DNA of 9,779 nucleotides from CAZYWA01 sp964650975 [NCBI: uncultured bacterium] (GCA_964650975.1 CAZYWA010000289.1:1-9779); one strand, 5' to 3'. Shown: positions 1-6,489, counted from the first letter of the stretch. Notes: generated from the sequence alone by a model not told the origin. Program-made: numbers and translations.

Positions 1-2
1 CG

Positions 3-479
3 CCGGTGCGTCCCTGGCAGCTGGTGGCCGCGAAGCTCTTGCCCTTCTTCGTGATCGCGATCCTCGACCTCTTCGCGGTCACCGCGCTCTCGGTCTTCCT
101 CTTCCACGTGCCGCTCGCCGGCACGCTCACGGCGCTGGTGCTGCTTTCGATCCCGTTCATCGTGACCGCGCTCGGCCTCGGTCTTCTCACCTCGACGCTC
201 GCGCGCACCCAGCAGCAGGCGATGCTCACGTCCTCGTTCCTGTTCATGGTGCCGATGATCTACCTCTCGGGACTGGTGTTCCCGACCGAGAACATGCCGC
301 ACTTCATCCAGCTCCTGACCTACGCGATTCCGCTTCGCTACTACGCGATCATCGTGCGAGGTGTGTTCGTGAAAGGAGCCGGCTTCGCGGCGCTCTGGCC
401 GCAAGCCGCGGTGCTGATGTGCTTCGCCGCCGCCGCGCTGTCGCTCGCGGCGCTGCGTTTCCGGAAGAGCCTCGATTAG
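3..479 (+). CDS. ABC-2 type transporter permease, C-terminal part (5' truncated)
   Basis: This is the last 158 residues of an integral membrane permease of the ABC-2 family, which with a separate ATPase exports drugs, lipids or polysaccharides across the inner membrane. The frame is open to the left edge, so the real start lies outside; the GTG near base 6 is an internal valine. The fragment begins with the P-x-R-PWQL-x-x-x-K-LLPF signature that precedes the membrane core in YhhJ/YbhR/YbhS-type permeases. About four hydrophobic helices follow, near fragment residues 14-36, 38-62, 72-90 and 133-150. The segment MVPMIYLSGLVFPTENMP and the PLRYY motif are typical of the family's last third. The protein ends in a short basic tail (RFRKSLD). 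The substrate cannot be told from this part. The glycan genes downstream are codirectional but separated by 224 bases, so a functional link is only possible. Confidence 0.85.
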   Translation, partial: PVRPWQLVAAKLLPFFVIAILDLFAVTALSVFLFHVPLAGTLTALVLLSIPFIVTALGLGLLTSTLARTQQQAMLTSSFLFMVPMIYLSGLVFPTENMPHFIQLLTYAIPLRYYAIIVRGVFVKGAGFAALWPQAAVLMCFAAAALSLAALRFRKSLD

Positions 480-489
480 GCCCACGGTC

Positions 490-639
490 GGAGGGACGCG
501 TCTCGGTCGATCGGCCACGCGCCGGAGATCGTTGCGCTCGACAGTGGCGGCCGTGGTCGTGCGCTGGAGCCCGCCGGTCCCCGGCGGGGAGCGCGGGATC
601 GCGATGCAGCGCTGCGGACGCGAGAGATCGCGTCCCTCC
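490..639. repeat. inverted repeat pair bounding a 150-base block
   Basis: The left arm GGAGGGACGCGTCTCG (490-505) matches the reverse complement of the right arm CGAGAGATCGCGTCCCTCC (621-639), apart from a three-base internal difference. Between the arms lies a further perfect 8-base-pair stem, CCCGCCGG / CCGGCGGG, with a three-base loop at 570-588. The layout, long terminal arms enclosing a short non-coding core, resembles a miniature inverted-repeat element or a structured leader. No target-site duplication is obvious and no second copy occurs in the window. Confidence 0.5.
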
Positions 640-666
640 GGACGGCGATCGAGCCATCCAGAAGCT

Positions 667-690
667 TGCCCGCGACAGTGGCCGCGGGCA
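667..690 (+). promoter_or_regulatory. hairpin just upstream of the glycosyltransferase start
   Basis: TGCCCGCG (667-674) pairs perfectly with CGCGGGCA (683-690) around an eight-base loop, ending 13 bases before the ATG at 704. The downstream arm reaches the only weak purine-rich candidate ribosome binding site (AGG at 690-692). If formed in RNA, it could limit translation of the glycosyltransferase. There is no T-tract, so it is not a convincing terminator. In such GC-rich DNA it could also be chance. Confidence 0.3.
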
Positions 691-703
691 GGTTGCCGCG
701 CTC

Positions 704-1861
704 ATGGCGCTGCGCGTGGGGATCGATACGGGGCTTTTCCCGCCGTCGGATCACGGCGGGCTCGCCGTGTATCGGCGTGAGCTGGTGCGGGCTCTCGCCG
801 AGCAGCCCGGAGATCACCAGCTGATGTTGCTGGGGCGGAATCCGCCGGTGCCCGAGAACGCGTCTCGCGACCGGATCGACGTTCGCGAGCTGGGCGGCGG
901 AGCGCTGGCACGAATTCCCGGTTTCTTCCGGCAGATCGAGCTGCCCAGATCCGCGCGTGCCGCTCGCCTCGACGTGCTCCATTTTCCGCTCGGCGGCGGC
1001 AGCTTCGCGGCAGGCGTGCCGAGCGTGGTGTCGGTGCACGATCTGCTGTGCGTGCTCTCGCCCACGCTCGACTATCCGGTCGCGATGCGCGGCGCCCGGT
1101 TCAAGCTTCGCAAGTGGTGGCACCGCTACGCGATTCCCGCGACGCTCGCGCGGGCGAGCTGGCTCGTGGCGTCGAGCGAGGCCACGCGCGACGACCTCGT
1201 GCGCCTCCTCGGGCTCTCGCCGGACCGGATCTCGGTGGTGCCACTCGCCGCCGCACCCGCGTTCCGAGTACCGGCGGCGGTCAGCCAGGTGCGGCGGTTT
1301 GCCGAGGCTCACGGCCTGGGCGGCGACTGGATGCTCGGATTTTCGTCGATCGATCCGCGCAAGAACGCGCATCGGCTGATCGATGCCTATGCGCTCTTGC
1401 CGCAATCGCTACGCGCGCGACATCGCCTGGCGATCGTGCTGACGCAGTCCACGTTCGAGGCGAGCCTGCGAGCGCGTGCCGCGCTTCGTGGCGTCGGCGA
1501 TCGAGTCGCGCTCCTGCCGCAGGTGTCGGAGGCCGAGATGCCGCTGGTCTACGGTGGCGCCGCGCTCTTGGCTTTCCCGTCGCTCTTCGAGGGGTTCGGG
1601 TTGCCGGTGCTCGAGGCGATGTCGATGGGAGTTCCGGTGGTGACGTCGCGGGTGGGTGGCATTCCCGAGGTGGGCGGCGAGAGCGTCGACTACGCCGATC
1701 CGCTCGATCCCGCGGATCTCGCGACCAAGCTCGAGCACGTGCTCGCCGATGCCGCTCGTTCCGACGGCTTGCGGCAACGCGGAGCGGAACGGGCGCGGCA
1801 GTTCACCTGGGACCGGACGGCGTCCGCGACGCTGGCGGCCTACCGGCGGGCGCTCTCGTGA
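704..1861 (+). CDS. GT4-type glycosyltransferase
   Basis: A 385-residue glycosyltransferase of the GT-B fold (GT4-like), which would move a sugar from a nucleotide donor to a glycan or lipid acceptor at the cytosolic membrane face. The N-terminal half starts with ALRVGIDTGLFPPSDHGGLA, the usual first strand plus glycine-rich acceptor loop, and has VSVHDLL near residue 110. The donor domain carries FSSIDPRKN and the retaining-GT EX7E motif, E296 and E304 in FEGFGLPVLEAMSMG, followed by GVPVVTSRVGGIPEV. Length is normal for the family (350-400). I chose ATG 704 because conserved sequence begins immediately there; the frame upstream is open but unlike protein. The ribosome binding site is weak. 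The stop TGA overlaps the GTG of the flippase gene, so the two are translationally coupled. Donor and acceptor sugars are not predictable. Confidence 0.9.
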   Translation: MALRVGIDTGLFPPSDHGGLAVYRRELVRALAEQPGDHQLMLLGRNPPVPENASRDRIDVRELGGGALARIPGFFRQIELPRSARAARLDVLHFPLGGGSFAAGVPSVVSVHDLLCVLSPTLDYPVAMRGARFKLRKWWHRYAIPATLARASWLVASSEATRDDLVRLLGLSPDRISVVPLAAAPAFRVPAAVSQVRRFAEAHGLGGDWMLGFSSIDPRKNAHRLIDAYALLPQSLRARHRLAIVLTQSTFEASLRARAALRGVGDRVALLPQVSEAEMPLVYGGAALLAFPSLFEGFGLPVLEAMSMGVPVVTSRVGGIPEVGGESVDYADPLDPADLATKLEHVLADAARSDGLRQRGAERARQFTWDRTASATLAAYRRALS

Positions 1862-3339
1862 GCGTCGCGCGCGGGCCCGGTGTGGCCGCGAACGCGGCGT
1901 GGCTCGTCGCGGGCGGCCTCGGTGCGCGATTGCTCTCCTTCGTTGCGTTCTGGTTGCTGGCGCGCGTGCTGACGCCAGCGCAGATGGGCGTGATCACGCT
2001 GGCGCTCTCGGTGGGTGCCATGTGCTACGAGCCGGGCGACGGTGGGCTCGATCCGATGGTGGTGCGCGCGCTGTCGCGAGCGCACGGGCGCGAGTCGGCG
2101 CGCCTCGGTGCCGCGTTCGCGGCCAAGGCGCTCTACGTGACGGTGGGCGCGGCGGTGGCGTTCGCGTCGCTGGCGCTCCTGGTGCCGGATGCGCCGTCGC
2201 GTCACGCGGCGATGCTGCTGGTCGGCGGATGGGTGGTGGGGAGCCTGGGGCGGACCCTGAGCGCGGTGTTCCAGGCCCGCGAGCGTTTCGTGTGGAAGGG
2301 AGCGCTCGATCTGGGCCGCTCGGGCACGCTGGCGGCGGGCGGTCTGGTGCTGTGGGTGGCGGGAGCCGGGGTGGGTGCGGCGGGCTTCCTCTACGGCATC
2401 GCCGAGGTGGTCCAAGCGATGCTGACCGCGTTCATCCAGCGCCTGCACTTCGGCCACGTCCGCGCCACGCTCAGCACGCGACTCACGGTGCGCCTCGCCC
2501 GTCAGGCCTGGCTGCCCGGCCTCTCGGCGCTCGCCGCGATGGTGTACCTGGTGGGCGACCGGGTGCTCTTGTGGCGCTTCACGTCGCGCGCGGAGGTGGG
2601 CGTCTACGAGGCGGTGTCGCGGATTCCGCTTGCGTTCGCCGTGCTGCCCGCGGCGATCTCCATGGCGGCGTTCCCGGCGATCTCGGGTCGCGACCGCGCT
2701 CGCGCGCGGCGCATCTATCGCGAGGCGCTGGTGCTGATGGTGACGCTGGCGGTGCCGCTCGGCGTCGGCGGCGCGGTGCTCGCGAACCCCGGTGTGGCAC
2801 TGCTCTATCCGCCCGCCTACGCCGCGATGGGCCAGCCGTTCGCCGCGATCTGGATGGTGGTGGGCGCGGTGATCTTCGTGTCCTACGTGCCGAGCTCGGC
2901 GCTGCTGGCGCTGGGGCGGACCACCGAGCTCGCGCGCATCACCGCGTCGCTCGCGGCGGGAAACATCGTGCTCAATTTGCTGGTCGATCCGTGGCTGGGC
3001 ACTCGTGGAGCGGCAAGCGTCATGCTGCTCACCCAGCTCGCGGGCTTGGTCGCGTACTCGCTCGCGGCGGGTCGCGAGCTGGGAGTGGCGGGGCCGTGGA
3101 GCGTGCTCGATCCGAGAGTGGTGCTGGCGAGCGGGCTCGCCGGGCTCGTGGCGGGGCTGCTTCCCGGCGGCGTCGTGTTGCGTGCCGCGGCGGGATTCGT
3201 GGCTTACGCCGGGGCGCTCGCGATCTTGCGCGGGTGGCCTTCGGAAGCGATTCGCGTGCTTCGCGAGGGGCTCGCGGATTCGCCGCGAGCGACCGGATCG
3301 GTGGGCTCGGCTCCGGCAGTCGATCGTGGCGCCGTGTGA
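1858..3339 (+). CDS. Wzx/PST-type polysaccharide flippase
   Basis: A 493-residue polytopic inner membrane protein of the MOP superfamily, polysaccharide transporter branch, expected to flip lipid-linked glycans to the periplasmic side. The start is the GTG at 1858, which overlaps the previous stop by four bases (GTGA). The N-terminus, AAWLVAGGLGARLLSFVAFW followed by LLARVLTPAQMG, is the classic opening of this family. Hydrophobic stretches follow throughout, with about 12-14 helices by eye. They are split by basic loops such as QRLHFGHVRATLSTRLTVRL and RDRARARRIYRE, and the protein ends in a roughly 35-residue soluble tail. Coupling to a glycosyltransferase is the usual arrangement for such flippases. 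Members are too divergent to name the substrate. MurJ is less likely because the context is glycan assembly and the sequence looks like the PST group. Confidence 0.88.
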   Translation: MSVARGPGVAANAAWLVAGGLGARLLSFVAFWLLARVLTPAQMGVITLALSVGAMCYEPGDGGLDPMVVRALSRAHGRESARLGAAFAAKALYVTVGAAVAFASLALLVPDAPSRHAAMLLVGGWVVGSLGRTLSAVFQARERFVWKGALDLGRSGTLAAGGLVLWVAGAGVGAAGFLYGIAEVVQAMLTAFIQRLHFGHVRATLSTRLTVRLARQAWLPGLSALAAMVYLVGDRVLLWRFTSRAEVGVYEAVSRIPLAFAVLPAAISMAAFPAISGRDRARARRIYREALVLMVTLAVPLGVGGAVLANPGVALLYPPAYAAMGQPFAAIWMVVGAVIFVSYVPSSALLALGRTTELARITASLAAGNIVLNLLVDPWLGTRGAASVMLLTQLAGLVAYSLAAGRELGVAGPWSVLDPRVVLASGLAGLVAGLLPGGVVLRAAAGFVAYAGALAILRGWPSEAIRVLREGLADSPRATGSVGSAPAVDRGAV

Positions 3340-3352
3340 CGCTCGAGCATGG

Positions 3353-3357
3353 GGAGG
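3353..3357 (+). promoter_or_regulatory. strong ribosome binding site of the dehydrogenase gene
   Basis: GGAGG, followed by T, lies five bases before the ATG at 3363. It is the clearest Shine-Dalgarno on the + strand of the window and fixes the start of the short-chain dehydrogenase. Confidence 0.7.
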
Positions 3358-3362
3358 TGGGC

Positions 3363-4169
3363 ATGAAGGGACAGCGGCTGGGCGGGGCAGTGGCGATCGT
3401 GACCGGCGCTTCGAGCGGAATCGGGCTCGAGACCGCCAAGGTGCTGGCGGCACGCGGCGCGAACGTGGTGCTCGCGGCGCGCAACGAAGCGGCGCTTCGC
3501 GAGCTGGCGACGGAGCTCGACCGATCCGGGAAGGGCACGGTGCTCGTCGCGCCCACCGACGTCACCGACCCGGCCGCGGTGGACGAGCTGGTGCGGCGGA
3601 CACTCGAGTGCTGGAGCCGGATCGACGTGCTCATCGCGAACGCGGGGATCACCCAGCGCTCCGAGTTTCTCGACACCGACGCCGCGGTCTTCCGCCGCCT
3701 CATGGAAGTCAATTTCTTCGGCGTCCTGCACGTGGTGCGGGCCACGCTACCGGCGATGGTGCGCCAGGGCTCCGGCCGAATCGTGGTGGTGTCGAGCATC
3801 GCCGGGCGTGTCGCGACTCCGCTGCGCTCCGGTTACGCGGCCAGCAAGTTCGCGCTTCACGGTCTGGCGAACGCGCTGCGGATCGAGGTCGCGCGGAAGG
3901 GCGTGGGCGTCACGGTGGTGTGCCCGAGCTTCACGCGCACACCGATCTCGCGGCGCGCCCTGCTCGGCGATGGCCGCGAGCAAGGTCACGACGACAAGCT
4001 GATCGCTTCCGGTCAGGATCCGCGCGCCGTGGCCGAGGCGATCGCGCGCGCCGTCGAGCGCGGCCACCGCGAGGTGCATCTCACCGCCGGTGGAAAGCTG
4101 GTCGTGCGGCTCGACCAGCTGGCACCGCGGCTGGTCGACTGGATCCTGGGCCGCGTCGCGGTGCGCTGA
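3363..4169 (+). CDS. classical short-chain dehydrogenase/reductase (SDR)
   Basis: A 268-residue soluble Rossmann-fold oxidoreductase. It has the full set of classical SDR motifs: cofactor loop TGASSGIG (14-21), NAG (93-95), Asn117, catalytic Ser145 in VVSSIAG, and YAASK with Tyr158 and Lys162. The arginine after the second strand (AARN, Arg40) favours NADP(H). The substrate-binding part after PSFTRTPIS ends in a C-terminal amphipathic segment rich in Leu and Arg, as in membrane-associated SDRs. Length is typical (about 250-270). It starts 23 bases after the flippase stop with a strong ribosome binding site and is probably cotranscribed with it. The substrate is unknown. A role in sugar or lipid modification of the exported glycan is only suggested by position; general carbonyl reductases look alike. 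Confidence 0.92.
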   Translation: MKGQRLGGAVAIVTGASSGIGLETAKVLAARGANVVLAARNEAALRELATELDRSGKGTVLVAPTDVTDPAAVDELVRRTLECWSRIDVLIANAGITQRSEFLDTDAAVFRRLMEVNFFGVLHVVRATLPAMVRQGSGRIVVVSSIAGRVATPLRSGYAASKFALHGLANALRIEVARKGVGVTVVCPSFTRTPISRRALLGDGREQGHDDKLIASGQDPRAVAEAIARAVERGHREVHLTAGGKLVVRLDQLAPRLVDWILGRVAVR

Positions 4170-4184
4170 GGGGCCTTCCTGATT

Positions 4185-4195
4185 CCCCCCCCCCC
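4185..4195. repeat. homopolymer run of 11 C
   Basis: Eleven consecutive C begin 16 bases after the dehydrogenase stop codon. It lies outside any reading frame I accept, so phase variation of a gene by slippage here is not indicated. The exact length may be unreliable, because such runs are error-prone in sequencing. Confidence 0.8.
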
Positions 4196-4270
4196 GAAGC
4201 GCTGAATGTGGATCGTGAGGAAGATGTTTTGGATCCCGTCACGGGGGCTTCAAAGAGCCATCACGCGCGT

Positions 4271-4491
4271 GGTGTCGCGGCTTGCCGATCTCAGGCATCG
4301 TGCGCCGGCCGTCCGTTGCCCGTGCTCGGGCACGGCTCGGCCATGATCGAGACTCGATCCGTACGCTCGCCTCGCCTGCATTCGCCCGCGCGATTGGGGG
4401 CGAGTGTTTCCGATGGGCGCGGGCTCGAGCGCCCTCGCACAGCCAGCGGCCGTCCGTCGCCCGAGCCCGTCCTCGTGCGCAACGTGAGACA
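4271..4491 (+). repeat. dispersed structured repeat, copy 1 (direct orientation)
   Basis: This 221-base block matches the reverse complement of 6539-6768 over its whole length. It opens with GGTGTCGC and TTGCCGATCTC and closes with GTGAGACA. The longest identical stretch covers 4409-4445, followed after one mismatch by 21 more identical bases. Shared internal dyads are CCGTGC-TCGG-GCACGG (4320-4335), GATCGAG-A-CTCGATC (4345-4359) and GGGCGC/GCGCCC (4415-4434). The two ends are imperfect inverted repeats of each other (TGTCGC..TTGC against TGTCTCAC.TTGC). A 17-base direct repeat differing at one base occurs at 4306-4322 and 4447-4463. The right end abuts the stop codon of the Nudix gene. No protein is encoded: small insertions and deletions between copies break any shared frame. 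Confidence 0.85.
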
Positions 4492-4914
4492 TCACGCGCG
4501 CGCGGGAGGGAGCAGGGGGGCGAAGCGGGATTCGAGGCCGGCGAGCAGCGCCTGGTCGGCGGGAGGAAACTCGAGGCCGGCCAACTCGTCGCGCGCGACC
4601 CAGCGGTGATCGGCGACCGCGAGGTGCCGCGCCTCTCCCGCGATCCACGAGCAATCGAAGAACCTGAGTCGCACGGTCTTCTCGGGATACGCGTGGACCA
4701 CTTCTTCTCGCAGCGGTCCCACCGCGATCTCGATCGCGAGCTCCTCGCGCACCTCGCGCACCAGCGCGGCATCCGGTTCTTCTCCCGGCTCGATCTTGCC
4801 GCCGGGAAACTCCCACAGTCCGCCCAGGTGGCTGCCTTGCAAGCGCTGGGTCACCAGCAGCCGGCCCTCGCGCCACACCAGCGCCGCGACGACGTCGATG
4901 GCCCGGGAGGCCAA
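4492..4914 (-). CDS. mutT: MutT-type Nudix hydrolase
   Basis: A 140-residue Nudix pyrophosphohydrolase, most likely of the MutT group that removes oxidised nucleotides such as 8-oxo-dGTP from the pool. The sequence shows GLWEFPGGK (31-40) leading into the Nudix box: Gly39, Glu45, Arg53, Glu54, Glu57 and Glu58, the metal ligands, all present. Only the usual Gly near the end of the box is Ala60. The C-terminal HRWV...DEL...EFPPADQALL segment is also a MutT-group hallmark. The start is a TTG at 4914: AGGAG seven bases upstream fits it, and conserved sequence begins a few residues in. That ribosome binding site overlaps the stop of the peptidase gene, so the two genes are one operon with likely coupled translation. 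The stop codon sits against, or within, repeat copy 1. The exact substrate is not proven by sequence. Confidence 0.9.
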   Translation of the reverse strand: MASRAIDVVAALVWREGRLLVTQRLQGSHLGGLWEFPGGKIEPGEEPDAALVREVREELAIEIAVGPLREEVVHAYPEKTVRLRFFDCSWIAGEARHLAVADHRWVARDELAGLEFPPADQALLAGLESRFAPLLPPARA

Positions 4915-4921
4915 CGATGGG

Positions 4922-4926
4922 CTCCT
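4922..4926 (-). promoter_or_regulatory. ribosome binding site of the Nudix gene, overlapping the upstream stop
   Basis: On the minus strand the peptidase stop TAG is part of TAGGAG. The AGGAG lies seven bases before the TTG start at 4914. It decides in favour of the rare TTG start and implies that ribosomes finishing the peptidase can re-initiate on the Nudix gene. Confidence 0.75.
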
Positions 4927-6475
4927 ACTTGCTCTGCGCGTTCGGGCTCGCGGCCAGGGTCTGCCGCAGGGCTCGCATGCGCCTCAGGATGAGAAGCTCG
5001 AGCAGCAGCATCAGCGCGAATCCGATCGACAGGCTCCAGAGCACCGCCTGCGGCACGCGACCGGCGGTTTCGGGCTCGGGGAGCGCGGGCGTGGCCGGGG
5101 CGCGCGCGTCGACCCGGAACACCGCCGCGCTCCAGCGCTCGGCCACGCGCTTGAGATCCTTGCGACCCACTCGCTTGAGCGGCTCGACCGGATCCTGCGG
5201 CTGCTCGCCGGGATCGATGATGCCGGCCAGCCACGCCAGGTGATTCGCCAGATCCTCGCCGCTTTGGTGCTCGCGCACGAACCGGTTCGCGACCCGGAGC
5301 CGCGCCTCCTCGACCTCGTCGGCGCCGAGCTCGCCGCTCGCGACCCGCGTGAGCTCGGCGTCGAACGCGTCGGCCATCGTGCCGAAGTCGCTCTCGTTCG
5401 CCGACGCGTCGAGGTAGAGCAAGCCCTCGCGGCGATTGGGCGAGAAGTACACGTAGGGCGCGTAGCTCAGGCCGCGATGGACGCGGATGCGGTCGTAGAG
5501 CCGCATCTCGAGCTGCTCCTGCAGGACCCAGAGCGCGTAGTAGTCGGGATCGCGCGCGCCGGGCGTCACGAAGCCGTGCAGCAGCGTGCCCGAGCGATCG
5601 GTGTCGTCGACCTGGATCGGCCCGGGGTTCCGCTCGGGGTCGCCGTAGGCCGGCGGCGCGTGGCCGCTCCAGGTGAGCTTGCCCAGGGTTCGCTGCACGG
5701 CGGCGTTGATCTCGTCAGTCGTGAGATCGCCGATCACGATCAGCACCAGCGCGGGCGGGCGGTAGTGCTGCTGGTAGAAGGCTTTCAGCTGGCGGGCGCT
5801 GATGCGGTCGATCGAGTCGGGCACGCCCCCCTCGGCGCGGGCCAGCGGCTGATCGCCGTAGAGCTGCTCCCGCACCGCGAGCATCAGCGCGTCGTCTTCC
5901 TTCTCGGCCAGCTCGCGCAGCAGGATCTGCCGCTCCACCTCGACCTGGTCGCTCGTGAACGGCGAGCCCGAGAGGGACGAGGCCAGCAGCTCGAGCGACG
6001 GCTCGAGCTCGCCGGTGAAGCTGTCGATCACGGCGTAGGTCATGTCCACGGTGGTGAACGCGTTGTAGTAACCGCCCTCCCGCTCGATTTTCTGGATCAG
6101 CCCGTGGATGCCCGGATCGGTCTCGTGGTCGAAGATCATGTGCTCGACGAAATGAGCGAGGCCGTTGCCGTTCTCGGGCTCGTCGCCGGAGCCGGCCTGG
6201 ACCACCAGCCGGACGTGCGCCTCGCTGGTGCCGGGCGTGGTCTGGGTCCAGACCCGGAGACCGTTGGGCAGGGTTCTCGCCTCGACCGCCATTCGCCGCG
6301 GCGTCGCCTCCGCGGCGGCGGCGCGGCCGGCGAACGGCCCGAGCAGCAGCGTGGCCTCGAACAGCTGTGCGATCACGACCAACTGCACAACGCGGAGCGC
6401 GCGTGCCACGCGCCGTGACTCCGGCCGAGAGGCGGCGCGGATCGCGGCGAACGTTCGACGGTGAGGAATGGGCAT
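4925..6475 (-). CDS. M16 family zinc metallopeptidase, membrane-anchored
   Basis: A 516-residue peptidase of the M16 (insulinase/pitrilysin) family. The inverted zinc motif HXXEH is HFVEH (His108, Glu111, His112), with the distal ligand Glu188 in ERQILLRELAEKED. The second M16 domain follows, with RVHRGLSYAPYVYF (331-344) resembling the substrate-binding R/Y segment of processing-type enzymes. The N-terminus has a basic leader and a hydrophobic stretch (about 27-48) ending in GRAAAAEA, a signal peptide or anchor. A second hydrophobic helix (about 476-497) followed by RRMRALR lies at the extreme C-terminus. The catalytic domains would therefore be periplasmic and tethered to the inner membrane. 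Usual M16B proteins are about 420-460 residues; the excess is these two ends. ATG 6475 was chosen because the frame further upstream crosses the repeat. The gene is first in an operon with the Nudix hydrolase; the substrate is unknown. Confidence 0.9.
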   Translation of the reverse strand: MPIPHRRTFAAIRAASRPESRRVARALRVVQLVVIAQLFEATLLLGPFAGRAAAAEATPRRMAVEARTLPNGLRVWTQTTPGTSEAHVRLVVQAGSGDEPENGNGLAHFVEHMIFDHETDPGIHGLIQKIEREGGYYNAFTTVDMTYAVIDSFTGELEPSLELLASSLSGSPFTSDQVEVERQILLRELAEKEDDALMLAVREQLYGDQPLARAEGGVPDSIDRISARQLKAFYQQHYRPPALVLIVIGDLTTDEINAAVQRTLGKLTWSGHAPPAYGDPERNPGPIQVDDTDRSGTLLHGFVTPGARDPDYYALWVLQEQLEMRLYDRIRVHRGLSYAPYVYFSPNRREGLLYLDASANESDFGTMADAFDAELTRVASGELGADEVEEARLRVANRFVREHQSGEDLANHLAWLAGIIDPGEQPQDPVEPLKRVGRKDLKRVAERWSAAVFRVDARAPATPALPEPETAGRVPQAVLWSLSIGFALMLLLELLILRRMRALRQTLAASPNAQSK

Positions 6476-6489
6476 CGTTGAGGGCGCGC

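Larger units (their letters stand above)
480..703. other. intergenic spacer with several inverted repeats
   Basis: No gene is seen between the permease stop and the glycosyltransferase start. The frame of the glycosyltransferase is open through the spacer, but the translation is Arg/Ser/Ala-rich with no family resemblance, so I do not extend the gene into it. The spacer holds a long inverted repeat (490-505 with 621-639), an 8-base-pair hairpin (570-588) and a second one (667-690) just upstream of the next start codon. None is followed by a T-tract, so a classic intrinsic terminator is not supported. Confidence 0.6.
4170..4491. other. convergent intergenic region with poly-C run and repeat copy 1
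   Basis: This space lies between the ends of the converging dehydrogenase and Nudix genes. From left to right it holds a run of eleven C (4185-4195), an AT-richer stretch around 4200-4255 with a short CCCG-TCA-CGGG dyad (4237-4247), and the first copy of the dispersed repeat (4271-4491). No coding sequence is supported. No hairpin followed by a T-tract was found, so termination for either gene is not explained by an intrinsic terminator. Confidence 0.6.

Noticed and set aside
419-703. N-terminal extension of the glycosyltransferase to an upstream start
   Set aside because: It would overlap the permease gene and translate the inverted-repeat spacer into low-complexity Arg/Ala/Gly sequence; the family's normal N-terminus begins at ATG 704.
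1048-1857. Upstream extension of the flippase frame across the glycosyltransferase gene
   Set aside because: The added part is an Arg/Ala-rich out-of-frame reading of a clear glycosyltransferase; the GTG at 1858 gives the normal family start with a 4-base overlap.
4171-4195. GGGG...CCCC pairing after the dehydrogenase as an intrinsic terminator
   Set aside because: It depends on sliding within the C run, the stem is only four to five pairs, and no T-tract follows.
4291-4482. Small open frames within the repeat copies giving similar peptides (SGDGRP.AVRGRSSPRPSE)
   Set aside because: Similar peptides appear in more than one frame because the DNA is similar. The single-base and ten-base length differences shift the frame in the middle of the shared region, and no ribosome binding site is present, so DNA or RNA rather than protein is conserved.
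4796-6418. Long plus-strand open frame antisense to the peptidase and Nudix genes
   Set aside because: It is a GC-driven shadow with His/Arg/Leu-rich composition and no motif, while the opposite strand carries intact catalytic motifs of two families.
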